Shown one piece after another: positions 53,051-60,717 of a stretch of 64,000 nucleotides of DNA; position 1 is the stretch's first letter; every line of letters begins with the position of its first letter. The stretch comes from Rhodococcus qingshengii (lineage in GTDB: Bacteria; Actinomycetota; Actinomycetes; Mycobacteriales; Mycobacteriaceae). The notes beneath the pieces are model-generated. The model did no database searches, was not told where the DNA came from, and saw nothing but the letters and a program-made list of their open reading frames with translations. Both the position numbers and the translations under genes were made by a program. The DNA is taken from assembly GCF_021025955.1 (NCBI RefSeq), contig NZ_JAJNCL010000005.1:186001-250000 (forward strand), in the 5' to 3' direction.

Positions 53051-53827
53051 TCAATCCTGGTGGGTCGCCATGTAGCGAGCCGGGTACTCACCGCCGCCGT
53101 GAACGGCGATGTCGGCGCCGTTGACGTACGAGGAGAGTGGGCTCGCCAGGAACAGGCAGGAGTTGGCGATATCGGCCGGGACGGCCATGCGCTCCATCGG
53201 AATGGTCCTGGTGACCGCAGCGCCGCCGTCGGCGCCGTAGACCTCGGCGGCAGCCTCGGTACGGATCAGGCCGGTGGTGATGTGGTTGATCCGCACCTTC
53301 GGCGCCCATTCGAGGGCTAATGCCTTGGTAAGAACGAGGAGGCCTGCCTTGGCTGCGCTGTACGCCGCGGTTCCGGGCTGCGGATCGATTGCCGAGACAC
53401 TGCCGATGTTGATGATGGCACCGCCGTCGTCCTGAGTCTGCATCACTGCATTTGCGGCCTGGGCAACGTTGAAGGGTGCCAACAGGTTCAGAGCCACGAT
53501 CTTCTCGACGAAGCGGGGTGACACCGTCGCGGCATCGGCGTCGGGGGAGCCGCCGGCGTTGTTGACCAGGACGTCCAGACGGCCGAAGCGCTCGACGGCA
53601 TCCTGGACGAGGGCTGCGGCGTCGGCGGGATCGCGGACGTCCGTGGTGCGAAAGGCCGCGCTACGGCCGTCGGCGGTGGGCAGAGTTTCGGGCTCGTTAC
53701 GGCCACAGACCAGCACGTTCGCACCCGCGGCGAGGAAGGTTTCGGCGATGACGTAGCCGATGCCTTTGGTGCCGCCGGTGACGATCACCGAGCGTCCGCT
53801 GAAATCGACGGGGTTGGGCAGTGTCAC
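53051..53827 (-). CDS. SDR family oxidoreductase, under a KstR2-type operator
   Basis: A 258-residue classical SDR: TGGTKGIGYVIA, CGRNE after strand 2, NNAGG, INIGSVSAI, YSAAK and the C-terminal ADIAVHGGGEY. GTG 53827 is preceded by AGGAAGG; a longer open frame upstream lacks a ribosome site. It diverges from another SDR gene, and a site fitting the KstR2 consensus lies between them. In mycobacteria KstR2 represses genes for degrading the propionate-bearing C and D rings (HIP), so a role in that stage is a reasonable inference. Confidence 0.9.
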   Translation of the reverse strand: MTLPNPVDFSGRSVIVTGGTKGIGYVIAETFLAAGANVLVCGRNEPETLPTADGRSAAFRTTDVRDPADAAALVQDAVERFGRLDVLVNNAGGSPDADAATVSPRFVEKIVALNLLAPFNVAQAANAVMQTQDDGGAIINIGSVSAIDPQPGTAAYSAAKAGLLVLTKALALEWAPKVRINHITTGLIRTEAAAEVYGADGGAAVTRTIPMERMAVPADIANSCLFLASPLSSYVNGADIAVHGGGEYPARYMATHQD

Positions 53828-53908
53828 GGTGGAGCCTTCCTGGTGCGGTGCCGAGCTGAATTGCCGCCCAATGTGATTGACGCGACGTGGTCGCACACCT
53901 TAGGGTCA

Positions 53909-53922
53909 AGCAAGTGCTTGGT
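53909..53922. promoter_or_regulatory. KstR2-type operator, exact match to AnCAAGnnCTTGnT
   Basis: AGCAAGTGCTTGGT fits every fixed position of the KstR2 consensus AnCAAGnnCTTGnT that I recall from mycobacteria. It lies between the divergent SDR genes, 82 bp from one start and 104 bp from the other. It overlaps TTGGTT (53918-53923), a possible -35 hexamer of the rightward promoter with TAGACG 17 bp further on. Confidence 0.75.
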
Positions 53923-54025
53923 TGTTTTGTAGATCGAGTGTAGACGACAAACAGCGGCAGTCACCAGAATCGACCGGTCCCTTCCGCAAAGGGACCTCTG
54001 CGTCGACGGACATTGGAGTAGTCAC

Positions 54026-54787
54026 ATGGGCAAGCTCGAAGGCAAAGTCGCACTCATCACGGGTGGGGGTCAGGGAATCGGGCAGGGGATTGCCCTGGCC
54101 TTGGCCAAAGAGGGCGCCGTGATCGCCGTTGCCGGCCGCACCGAATCCAAGTTGCACACCACGTGCGGACTACTGGCTGACATCGGTGTGCGCGGTGAGG
54201 CGGTGGTCTGCGACGTCAGCAAGAAGGACGACATCACCGCTGCCGTGGACCGAACCGTCGAACTGTTCGGCGGAATCGACATCCTGGTCAACAACGCCAA
54301 CGACTGCAAGCCAGGCCCGCTCTTGAGCGTGCTCGACGAAGACTTCGAGCGTTCCTTCGCGACGGGGCCACTCGCCACCCTGCGCATGATGCAGGCGTCG
54401 TACCCGCACATGAACAGTCGAGGGGGCGGCGTCATCATCAACATGGTCACCTCGGCGGCCGTGCGCTGGGATGCCAGTAACTACGGCGCTTACGGTTCCA
54501 TCAAAGAAGGCATGCGCTCGTTGACCCGCGCCGCGGCCTGCGAATGGGGCAAGGACAACATCCGCGTTCTCAACGTCGCCCCGCACGCCAAGACTCCAGC
54601 ACTGCAGTGGTGGATGGACAAGAATCCTGAAGAGGCAGCGGCATTTGTCGCGGGTATCCCGCTGGGACGCGTCGGAGACCCCGAGACCGATATCGGTCGT
54701 GCCGTCGTCTTCCTCGTCAGCGAAGACGCCGGGTACCTCACGGGTGCCACGATCCCGCTCGACGGCGGCCAGTCGCGCTGGGGCTGA
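54026..54787 (+). CDS. SDR family oxidoreductase, divergent partner under the KstR2-type operator
   Basis: A 253-residue classical SDR: TGGGQGIGQGIALALA, AGRTESK, NNAND in place of NNAGG, NMVTSAA (Ser), YGSIK (Tyr and Lys) and LTGATIPLDGGQ. It resembles the SDR ending the 24.7-31.6 kb operon in the region HMNSRGGGVIINMV. GGAG lies upstream of the ATG. The shared KstR2-type site suggests a role in C/D-ring catabolism of steroids. It converges on another SDR gene 15 bp away. Confidence 0.9.
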   Translation: MGKLEGKVALITGGGQGIGQGIALALAKEGAVIAVAGRTESKLHTTCGLLADIGVRGEAVVCDVSKKDDITAAVDRTVELFGGIDILVNNANDCKPGPLLSVLDEDFERSFATGPLATLRMMQASYPHMNSRGGGVIINMVTSAAVRWDASNYGAYGSIKEGMRSLTRAAACEWGKDNIRVLNVAPHAKTPALQWWMDKNPEEAAAFVAGIPLGRVGDPETDIGRAVVFLVSEDAGYLTGATIPLDGGQSRWG

Positions 54788-54802
54788 CCGCCATCGACCC
54801 GA

Positions 54803-55579
54803 TCAGGTCATCACGGCGCCGCCGTCGACGGCAATCGTCTGCCCGGTGACGTTGCGAGCCTTGTCGCTGAGCAAGAACGCGACCATCTCGGCGATGTCTC
54901 CGGGCGTCTGAGCTCGACCCATCGGAACCATCTGGGCGACAAAAGAATCGAAGACGTCAGCATCGGAAACATCTGCGAGCGAGGGATCTCGTCGACGCAG
55001 TTCCTTGATGGTTCGAAGCCACATGTCGGTGAGGATCAGTCCGGGCATGACCGTGTTCGAACGGAGTCCTCGAGTCGCGCCGATCCGGGCGACGCTGTGA
55101 CTCATCTCGATCACGGCGGCCTTCGACGGTCCGTAGTGCGCGAGCATGTCACCGCCCAAGCGGGCACCGATCGACGCGATGTTGACGATCGCTGCCGGAC
55201 CCTCGGTTCTACTCACGAATTCGCGGCACATCAGGAAGCTGCCCTTGGTGTTCACCGCAAAGGTGTTGTCCCACTGGTCTTCGGTGATCTCGAGAAACGG
55301 AGTGAAGACGCCGATTCCGGCACCGTTGACGAGTGCAGTCGGACTTCCGGCCGACGCAGCCACGTCGAACGCGTTCTTGACGTCACCTTCACGTCGAACG
55401 TCGCATCGTGCCGTGTGGACTGCTACGCCTAGGCTTTCCAGGCGTGCTGCGGTGTCGGCGAGTGCAGCCTCTTCGATGTCGAGGAGAAGCAGGGTGCCGA
55501 AGTCCTCTGCAAGGCGCTCGGCAATAGCGGCGCCCAACCCGGCAGCTGCGCCGGTGACAATGGCTACGGGCGCGCTCAC
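54803..55579 (-). CDS. SDR family oxidoreductase
   Basis: A 258-residue SDR: TGAAAGLGAAIA, LLLDIEEAAL with an acidic strand-2 end (NAD), NGAGIG in place of NNAGG, NIASIGA (Ser), YGPSK (Tyr and Lys) and NVTGQTIAVDGG. Its ATG overlaps the stop of the upstream NTF2-like gene (ATGA), so the two form a coupled pair. The LysR regulator divergent from the pair is the natural candidate controller. Substrate unknown. Confidence 0.88.
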   Translation of the reverse strand: MSAPVAIVTGAAAGLGAAIAERLAEDFGTLLLLDIEEAALADTAARLESLGVAVHTARCDVRREGDVKNAFDVAASAGSPTALVNGAGIGVFTPFLEITEDQWDNTFAVNTKGSFLMCREFVSRTEGPAAIVNIASIGARLGGDMLAHYGPSKAAVIEMSHSVARIGATRGLRSNTVMPGLILTDMWLRTIKELRRRDPSLADVSDADVFDSFVAQMVPMGRAQTPGDIAEMVAFLLSDKARNVTGQTIAVDGGAVMT

Positions 55580-56214
55580 GGCAGGTGCGTTTCGAGCAGT
55601 GGGGCAAGCAGTTCGGCTGCGCGCGCCGCCGTGATGACTTCGCTCGGGTCCACCTTGGTCACGACTTTCGAAGCAGAATCTTCGTAGACATGCTCACCGA
55701 TGAGTCGCCCCTGCTCGTCGTACGGCCAGACGAATGCCAAGGTCCGACGCACGAGATACCAACCGTCGGGGTCGATGTCCGACGACTGTTCGGGGGCTGC
55801 GGGCGTGGATCCACTCGATTCGTGCACCGCGCCGAACACCCCGTCTCCCAGAATCGATCCTGGGACGAATTGACTGAAGAGGGTCTCACCCGAGAACCCG
55901 CTGTCGGAGACCGCGAAGTCGGACTGTCCGGTCCACATGACAAGGGTGTCCGTCTCGGCGAGTGACTGGTAGAAGTTGGTGACGGCGTCCATGCCGTCCA
56001 GAACAATCGACTGCCCGTCTTCGAACAACCGGTAGACGGGTTCTTCGACGGTCATGTCGGGCGAGAGGATTTCCTTGTAACGACCGGAGACCTCGAGCAA
56101 TGCGTGGCGCCGGTAGTTTCGGAGGATCTTCTGGTGCCGCGGATTGTCGATGGTTTCCAATTGCTTTTCGACGCCATCCATCATGTGGACGAATTCGTGC
56201 TCGTACTTGCTCAT
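55576..56214 (-). CDS. Nuclear transport factor 2-like protein, larger type
   Basis: A 212-residue protein. After a charged helical N-terminus (VEKQLETIDNPRHQKILRNY) comes a cone-fold domain with MTVEEPVYRLFEDGQSIVLD split over residues 53-72, VTNFYQSLAETDTLV and WYLVRRTLAFVWPYDEQGRL. It fits the SnoaL-like superfamily more loosely than the other four NTF2-type proteins here. ATG 56214 is chosen because AGGAGA lies 5 nt upstream. It is coupled to a downstream SDR. Function unknown. Confidence 0.72.
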   Translation of the reverse strand: MSKYEHEFVHMMDGVEKQLETIDNPRHQKILRNYRRHALLEVSGRYKEILSPDMTVEEPVYRLFEDGQSIVLDGMDAVTNFYQSLAETDTLVMWTGQSDFAVSDSGFSGETLFSQFVPGSILGDGVFGAVHESSGSTPAAPEQSSDIDPDGWYLVRRTLAFVWPYDEQGRLIGEHVYEDSASKVVTKVDPSEVITAARAAELLAPLLETHLP

Positions 56215-56296
56215 CACATCTCCTGGTTTCGCAGATTCGGCGGGCTGTCCGGATCTGCGACAACTGTGACCTGGCGAGGCATTCGCTGTACATGTA

Positions 56297-56307
56297 GAAC
56301 TTCGTTC
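56297..56307. promoter_or_regulatory. Small inverted repeat between NTF2-like and LysR genes
   Basis: GAAC-TTC-GTTC lies in the 188-bp divergent gap and could be part of a LysR operator. The AAC-GTT spacing is 3 rather than the 2 required for KstR, so it is not a KstR box. Confidence 0.28.
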
Positions 56308-56402
56308 GACAATTGCCGGTTTGCTTAACTTCGCTGTTCAGATACCGTGATGGTCGTCACTTTGTGGATTCATCGTGGCCAAAAACAACCGAATGGACGG
56401 TA

Positions 56403-57302
56403 ATGAAAAAGGCGAGGAGAGGTGAAGATCTGAATCTGCGGTTGGTGTCCTCGTTGCTCGTCGTCGTGGCGGAAGGGCACTTCGGACGAGCGGCAGACCG
56501 GTTGTTCGTCACGGCGCCTGCTCTCAGTCAGCAGATTCGTCGACTCGAGGAGCAGGTGGGAGTCGAGTTAATCGATCGCAGTTCACACCCGGTGGTGCTC
56601 ACCGCCGCGGGTGAGGTGTTCGTCGCGGATGCGCGGCCCGCTCTCGAGTTCGCCGTTCGCGCGATGAACGGGCTCGACGCACTCGAGCGTCGGCGGGCCA
56701 GGCGGTTGCGGATCGGATTCATCAACGGGGCGGCCGGAAGTTTGGGACGTGCGGTGATCGATTCGTTGCATGCGGAGGTGGAGCTGGTCCAACTGGACTG
56801 GTCCCAACAGGTTTCCGCGGTGGCGAGCGCGACCGTCGATGCCGCCTTCGTGCGCCCTCCACTGCCGGTGCTCGACGGTGTGGTGCTCGAACGGATCGGC
56901 GTCGAACCGCGGGTAGCGGCCCTGCCTCGGGGGCACCGCTTGGCGGACCGCGTGAGCATCCAGATTTCTGAACTAGATGGGACTGTGCAGGTTTCAAGTG
57001 ACGGTGCGCCACCCGAATGGGTGAAATGGTGGTCGGTGGACCCGCGCCCGAGTGGTGTGCCCGTCCGGTACGGTCCCTCTGTCCGCACGATGGACGAAGC
57101 GCTCGAGGTTGTCGCCAACGGTCGGGCGGTGGTGATAACGGCAGCAACCATTGCCGAGTACTACACCCGCTCGGATATCAGTTTCGTGCGCATTTCCGAT
57201 ATCGAGCAGTGTTCGATCGATCTGTGTACCCGCGAGGGCGACAGCAGTCCGGCAGTGATCGAGTTACGCAAAGCTGTTGCGGCCCTGCGCGCCGACAGGT
57301 GA
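56403..57302 (+). CDS. LysR family transcriptional regulator
   Basis: A 299-residue LysR-type regulator. The winged helix holds LRLVSSLLVVVAEGHFGRAA, FVTAPALSQQIRRLEEQVGV split over residues 37-56, ELIDRSSHPVVLTAAGEVF. The effector domain runs from RLRIGFINGAAG, with LPRGHRLADRV and VITAATIAEYY. ATG 56403 is the likeliest start; the frame is open 30 codons upstream. It diverges from the NTF2-like/SDR pair and probably activates it in response to an unknown ligand. Confidence 0.92.
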   Translation: MKKARRGEDLNLRLVSSLLVVVAEGHFGRAADRLFVTAPALSQQIRRLEEQVGVELIDRSSHPVVLTAAGEVFVADARPALEFAVRAMNGLDALERRRARRLRIGFINGAAGSLGRAVIDSLHAEVELVQLDWSQQVSAVASATVDAAFVRPPLPVLDGVVLERIGVEPRVAALPRGHRLADRVSIQISELDGTVQVSSDGAPPEWVKWWSVDPRPSGVPVRYGPSVRTMDEALEVVANGRAVVITAATIAEYYTRSDISFVRISDIEQCSIDLCTREGDSSPAVIELRKAVAALRADR

Positions 57303-57359
57303 TTGTCGTTGCCGTGTCCTGCATGTGATGCACCACTACCTGGATGAAATGAGCGTTCC

Positions 57360-57388
57360 TTGCCGTCATTGTTTTAGTCAGTTAGACT
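57360..57388 (+). promoter_or_regulatory. Promoter of the J-domain/VWA/PurA-like/NrtR operon, apparently leaderless
   Basis: TTGCCG (57360-57365) and TAGACT (57383-57388) are 17 bp apart, a sound sigma-70-type promoter. The start point would fall at about 57395, which is the A of the ATG, and no ribosome site precedes that ATG. A leaderless mRNA is the simplest reading. Confidence 0.6.
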
Positions 57389-57393
57389 AAAAC
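57371..57393. promoter_or_regulatory. Perfect palindrome GTTTTAGTC-N5-GACTAAAAC, probable NrtR-type operator
   Basis: The 9-bp arms are exact reverse complements around AGTTA. The core TAGTC-N5-GACTA resembles Nudix-type NrtR sites as I remember them. It covers the spacer and -10 element of the promoter and ends 2 bp before the first start codon, so binding would block transcription. The last gene of the operon encodes an NrtR-like regulator, which implies autoregulation. Confidence 0.65.
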
Positions 57394-57394
57394 C

Positions 57395-58426
57395 ATGACA
57401 ACGACGAGCAAGGCACTCGAAACAGTCGAGGCAGCACGAGTTTCGGCCGATGTGTTCGGGGGAGACTCCAGCGATCTCGACACCCGCCGCGCTGCAAAGC
57501 GTCGTTTTCATCGGCTAGCCTCCGCCATTCATCCGGACCGGGCGAAGCCCGAAGATCGGGTGCGGCACTCGGCGGCAACATCTCGGTTGAACGAGCTGTA
57601 CCGGAGTTGGACGGCAGAGTTCGAGCCCACAGATTCTCGACCTGTATATGTGGGCGAGCGGGGAGAGTATGCGTTGGGTGGACTGGTAGCCCGCGGCTCG
57701 GTCGCAAACCTGTACCGGTCCGGTGCCGGTGTCGTACTCAAGATTCCGCGAAACCCTCGGGCGAACTCGATGATCGAGGCCGAACGGAATGTGCTGACAG
57801 ACATCGAGAATTCGTCCGATGTCGGTTGGGCAGTCCCGTACTTCCCGCGGTTGATCGACCGAATCACTCATGTGGACGCCGGTTCGCGACGTCAGATCGA
57901 CGTGCTGGACGATCTGACCGACGGTTTCGTGAGCCTCGCCGATGTTCGTGACGCGTATCCACGTGGCCTCGATCCACGTGACTGGGCGTGGATGCACCGA
58001 CGGCTGCTTCGGGCTCTCGCAGCGGCGCATGCGACTGGTTGGGTGCACACCGCGATCACTGCGGACAACGTGCTGATCGAGCCTGATCGGCACGGGGTGG
58101 TGCTGGTCGGGTGGTCCTTTGCCACCCGTACGGGCAACCGCCCGGTGGCGACGATCGGTTCCGATCGCGATTCCTACCCAACGGAAGTCGGCGAAACAGC
58201 GTCTCCCGCATGGGACGTCTACATGGCTCATCGCTTGATGCTGCGAATGCTGGGCGAGCAGGCTCACGAGAGAATGAAGGCTTTTGCTCGGGGCTGCCTG
58301 CAGGACAACCCCAGACTGCGTCCCGACGCGGTCGACCTACTTGATGAGTTCGACGAACTCCTCGATCTTCTATACGGCCGGCGGATATTTCGTCCGTTCG
58401 CCGTTCCATCCACGAAAGGACAGTGA
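57395..58426 (+). CDS. J-domain / protein-kinase-fold (pseudokinase) fusion protein
   Basis: A 343-residue two-domain protein. Residues 30-75 resemble a DnaJ J-domain, with RRAAKRRFHRLASAIHPDR containing the diagnostic HPD at 46-48. Residues about 88-330 resemble a kinase fold: glycine-loop-like LVARGSVANLYRSG, Lys116 in VVLKIPR as the ATP-lysine position, and HATGWVHTAITADNVLIE in place of HRDxKxxN. The catalytic Asp is Ala220, and DFG is replaced by VGW (238-240), while Asn225 is kept. It is therefore predicted to be inactive as a kinase. It could recruit an Hsp70 to the VWA partner encoded next. The ATG lacks a ribosome site, in line with leaderless translation. No close functional relative is known to me. 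Confidence 0.8.
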   Translation: MTTTSKALETVEAARVSADVFGGDSSDLDTRRAAKRRFHRLASAIHPDRAKPEDRVRHSAATSRLNELYRSWTAEFEPTDSRPVYVGERGEYALGGLVARGSVANLYRSGAGVVLKIPRNPRANSMIEAERNVLTDIENSSDVGWAVPYFPRLIDRITHVDAGSRRQIDVLDDLTDGFVSLADVRDAYPRGLDPRDWAWMHRRLLRALAAAHATGWVHTAITADNVLIEPDRHGVVLVGWSFATRTGNRPVATIGSDRDSYPTEVGETASPAWDVYMAHRLMLRMLGEQAHERMKAFARGCLQDNPRLRPDAVDLLDEFDELLDLLYGRRIFRPFAVPSTKGQ

Positions 58427-58431
58427 TCATC

Positions 58432-59418
58432 ATGGGCTACGGATACTGGGATGACAACACCTATTTGGCGGGCAAGACTTTCCGTGCCGCGCGCGGTGTC
58501 GACGACTTCGGCTACACCGATTCTCTTCGGTCGCGTCCGCGAAGCAGTTGGAAAGCGGACCCGACCCTCGACCCCTTCGGCGTCGACAAGCGTGAATGCC
58601 GAGATTCGGACGGACACCCCGATTCTCTGCCGATAGCAGTGCTTTTCGATGTCACCGGTTCGATGGGTGCTGTACCTCGCATCATGCAGGACAAGCTCGG
58701 GAAGCTGCACGGCCTGCTGCAACGGAAGGGATATGCGGATGATCCGCAGATTCTGTTCGGCGGTATCGGCGACGCAGATTCCGACCGGGTGCCGCTTCAA
58801 GTGGGACAGTTCGAGTCGGGAAACGCGATGGACGAACAGCTACGCACCATTTTTCTCGAAGGCAACGGAGGCGGTCAGAAATCGGAAAGCTATGAATTGG
58901 CGGCATATTTCATGGCGCGTCACACGAGTACCGACGCCTGGGAGAAGCGGGGACGGAAGGGCTACCTCTTCGTCATCGGCGACGAGTTGAACAAGCCGAG
59001 ACTCTCGGCTCGTCACATCCGTTCGGTGATCGGTGACAAGGTTCGTCAGGACGTATCGGTACCGTCGATCTACCGTGAACTCGAAGAAATATGGAATGTT
59101 TACTTCGTTCTGCCGGATCAGTCGTCGTACTTCAACGATCCGGAAATCGCGGATCACTGGAAGAAGTTGCTCGGTGAACGCTTCGTCAAACTCGACGACC
59201 CCGCCGCGGTGTGCGAACTGATCGCGCTGACGGTCGGAATCGGCGAGGACCGTATCGACCTGCGTGACGGACTGGCGGATCTCCGTGACATCGGTTCCAG
59301 GGCTGAAGCGGAGACTGTCGGCAAGGCTCTCGCTCTGGTTCCAGGGCGCAGCACCGCGACGGTGGGCGGGTTGCCCCACGATCTCGGAACCGGTACGGAC
59401 GATGTCGATTTCGCCTAG
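58432..59418 (+). CDS. VWA-like (von Willebrand factor A fold) protein
   Basis: A 328-residue cytosolic protein. Residues 66-79 read LPIAVLFDVTGSMG, a metal-ion-dependent adhesion site with DxTxS (Asp73, Thr75, Ser77) instead of DxSxS; YLFVIGDELNKP carries the distal acidic residue. The N-terminal 60 residues, MGYGYWDDNTYLAGKTFRAA and onward, are conserved-looking but unknown to me. ATG 58432 is preferred; a GTG at 58423 overlaps the upstream stop (GTGA) but is too close to the AAAGGA site. VWA proteins often work with ATPases or chaperones, matching the J-domain neighbour. Confidence 0.82.
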   Translation: MGYGYWDDNTYLAGKTFRAARGVDDFGYTDSLRSRPRSSWKADPTLDPFGVDKRECRDSDGHPDSLPIAVLFDVTGSMGAVPRIMQDKLGKLHGLLQRKGYADDPQILFGGIGDADSDRVPLQVGQFESGNAMDEQLRTIFLEGNGGGQKSESYELAAYFMARHTSTDAWEKRGRKGYLFVIGDELNKPRLSARHIRSVIGDKVRQDVSVPSIYRELEEIWNVYFVLPDQSSYFNDPEIADHWKKLLGERFVKLDDPAAVCELIALTVGIGEDRIDLRDGLADLRDIGSRAEAETVGKALALVPGRSTATVGGLPHDLGTGTDDVDFA

Positions 59419-59427
59419 GAGGAGATC

Positions 59428-60717
59428 ATGATGGAGCCATTCGAAGACCGCGATATCGTCGTCGTAGACCTCGGGTTCGGAGATGCAGGGAAGGGAGCAA
59501 CGGTCGATTGGCTTTGCTCCGATCAAGCCGATCTGGATGTGGCCGCAGTGGTTCGGTTCAACGGTGGGGCACAGGCAGCGCACAACGTAACGGTCGGCGA
59601 GCGCCACCACACGTTCTCGCAGTTCGGCTCAGGAACGCTGTCCGGCGTCCCGACGTTTCTTTCGCGATTCGTGTTGGTCGAGCCCATCGCGCTCGCCCGG
59701 GAGACGCGTGCTCTGGAAGCGCTCGGAGTTCGAAATCCGTTCGATCTGATACGGATCGACGCGCGCGCTTTGTTGACGACGCCGATTCACGTGGCCGCCA
59801 ACAGGGCCCGCGAGGATGCTCGCGGCGGTAACCGGCACGGCTCGTGTGGCAAGGGGATCGGTGAGACTGCGGCGTATGCGCTCGAAGTTGCGAATGCGCC
59901 TACGGTGGGAGACTGCCGGCGACCTGATTCCTTGCGTTTTAAGTTGTCGGCGTTGGCCACATTCTACGGACCGTTGATCGCGGAGAGTCGCCACGGTTTT
60001 CCGCCGATCGACGACATGGTCGACATGTATGCCGAATTCGGTGATGTAGTGGACATCGCCGACCCGGATGCGCTGGCTGCGTTGGGAGCCGGTGGTCGTC
60101 TGGTGTTCGAGGGGGCACAAGGTGTCCTTCTCGACGAGTGGCGGGGGTTTCACCCACACACCACGTGGTCGACTGTCGAGCCGTCCAACGTGCGAGCGAT
60201 GATCGATGAGTTGGGCCGGGACAGTTATGTACTCGGCGTCACCCGCACGTACATGACACGACACGGAGCTGGACCGTTCCCGACCGAGGATCTGGAGCTG
60301 GCGAAGGTGTTGCCCGAGCTGCACAACGGGGCCGGTGAGTATCAAGGCGGATTCCGGGTGGGGCACCTCGACGAATTGTTGTTGCGCTACGCAATCGAGG
60401 TGAGCGGCGGTGTCGACGGATTGGCGCTGACTCATCTCGATGCGATGGATCGTGCGCGGGTTGCCGGCACCCCGGTACACGGAGTGCAGGCATACGAAGG
60501 ACTGCCGTCCGTTCCCGTCGGAGAGTGGAAGGATCTCGATCACCAACAGGAGCTGACAGATTCCTTGAAAGCCGTAGGGGTCGTGCCGAAGGAACTTCCG
60601 GCCGACCCGGACGATTTCGCCCGGTATCTGAGCGAGGAAATGGGGGCGCCGGTGGTTCTGACCGCGGACGGTGCCGACCGGGCCGATCGTCAGGTGCGAC
60701 GCCCAGTGCCTGCATGA
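59428..60717 (+). CDS. Adenylosuccinate synthetase (PurA) paralogue with altered aspartate-binding loop
   Basis: A 429-residue GTP-dependent ligase-fold protein of PurA length. The P-loop LGFGDAGKGATVD keeps the catalytic Asp (Asp19) and Lys22; His52 in AQAAHN matches the catalytic His of PurA. IMP-site motifs GSCGKGIGE and FEGAQGVLLDEW are recognisable, and THLD (near 335) replaces TKLD of the guanine site. The loop that binds L-aspartate in PurA, TTGRxRR, is replaced by GAGEYQGGFRVGH (301-313). The enzyme may therefore join a different amine or act on a different nucleotide. TAGGAGGAG gives a strong ribosome site. A housekeeping purA is presumably elsewhere. It is coupled to the NrtR-like gene by an ATGA overlap. 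Confidence 0.85.
   Translation: MMEPFEDRDIVVVDLGFGDAGKGATVDWLCSDQADLDVAAVVRFNGGAQAAHNVTVGERHHTFSQFGSGTLSGVPTFLSRFVLVEPIALARETRALEALGVRNPFDLIRIDARALLTTPIHVAANRAREDARGGNRHGSCGKGIGETAAYALEVANAPTVGDCRRPDSLRFKLSALATFYGPLIAESRHGFPPIDDMVDMYAEFGDVVDIADPDALAALGAGGRLVFEGAQGVLLDEWRGFHPHTTWSTVEPSNVRAMIDELGRDSYVLGVTRTYMTRHGAGPFPTEDLELAKVLPELHNGAGEYQGGFRVGHLDELLLRYAIEVSGGVDGLALTHLDAMDRARVAGTPVHGVQAYEGLPSVPVGEWKDLDHQQELTDSLKAVGVVPKELPADPDDFARYLSEEMGAPVVLTADGADRADRQVRRPVPA

Noticed and set aside
56297..56307. Possible KstR box (AAC-GTT)
   Set aside because: Spacing is 3 bp, whereas KstR sites have 2 bp, and flanking T and A positions do not fit.
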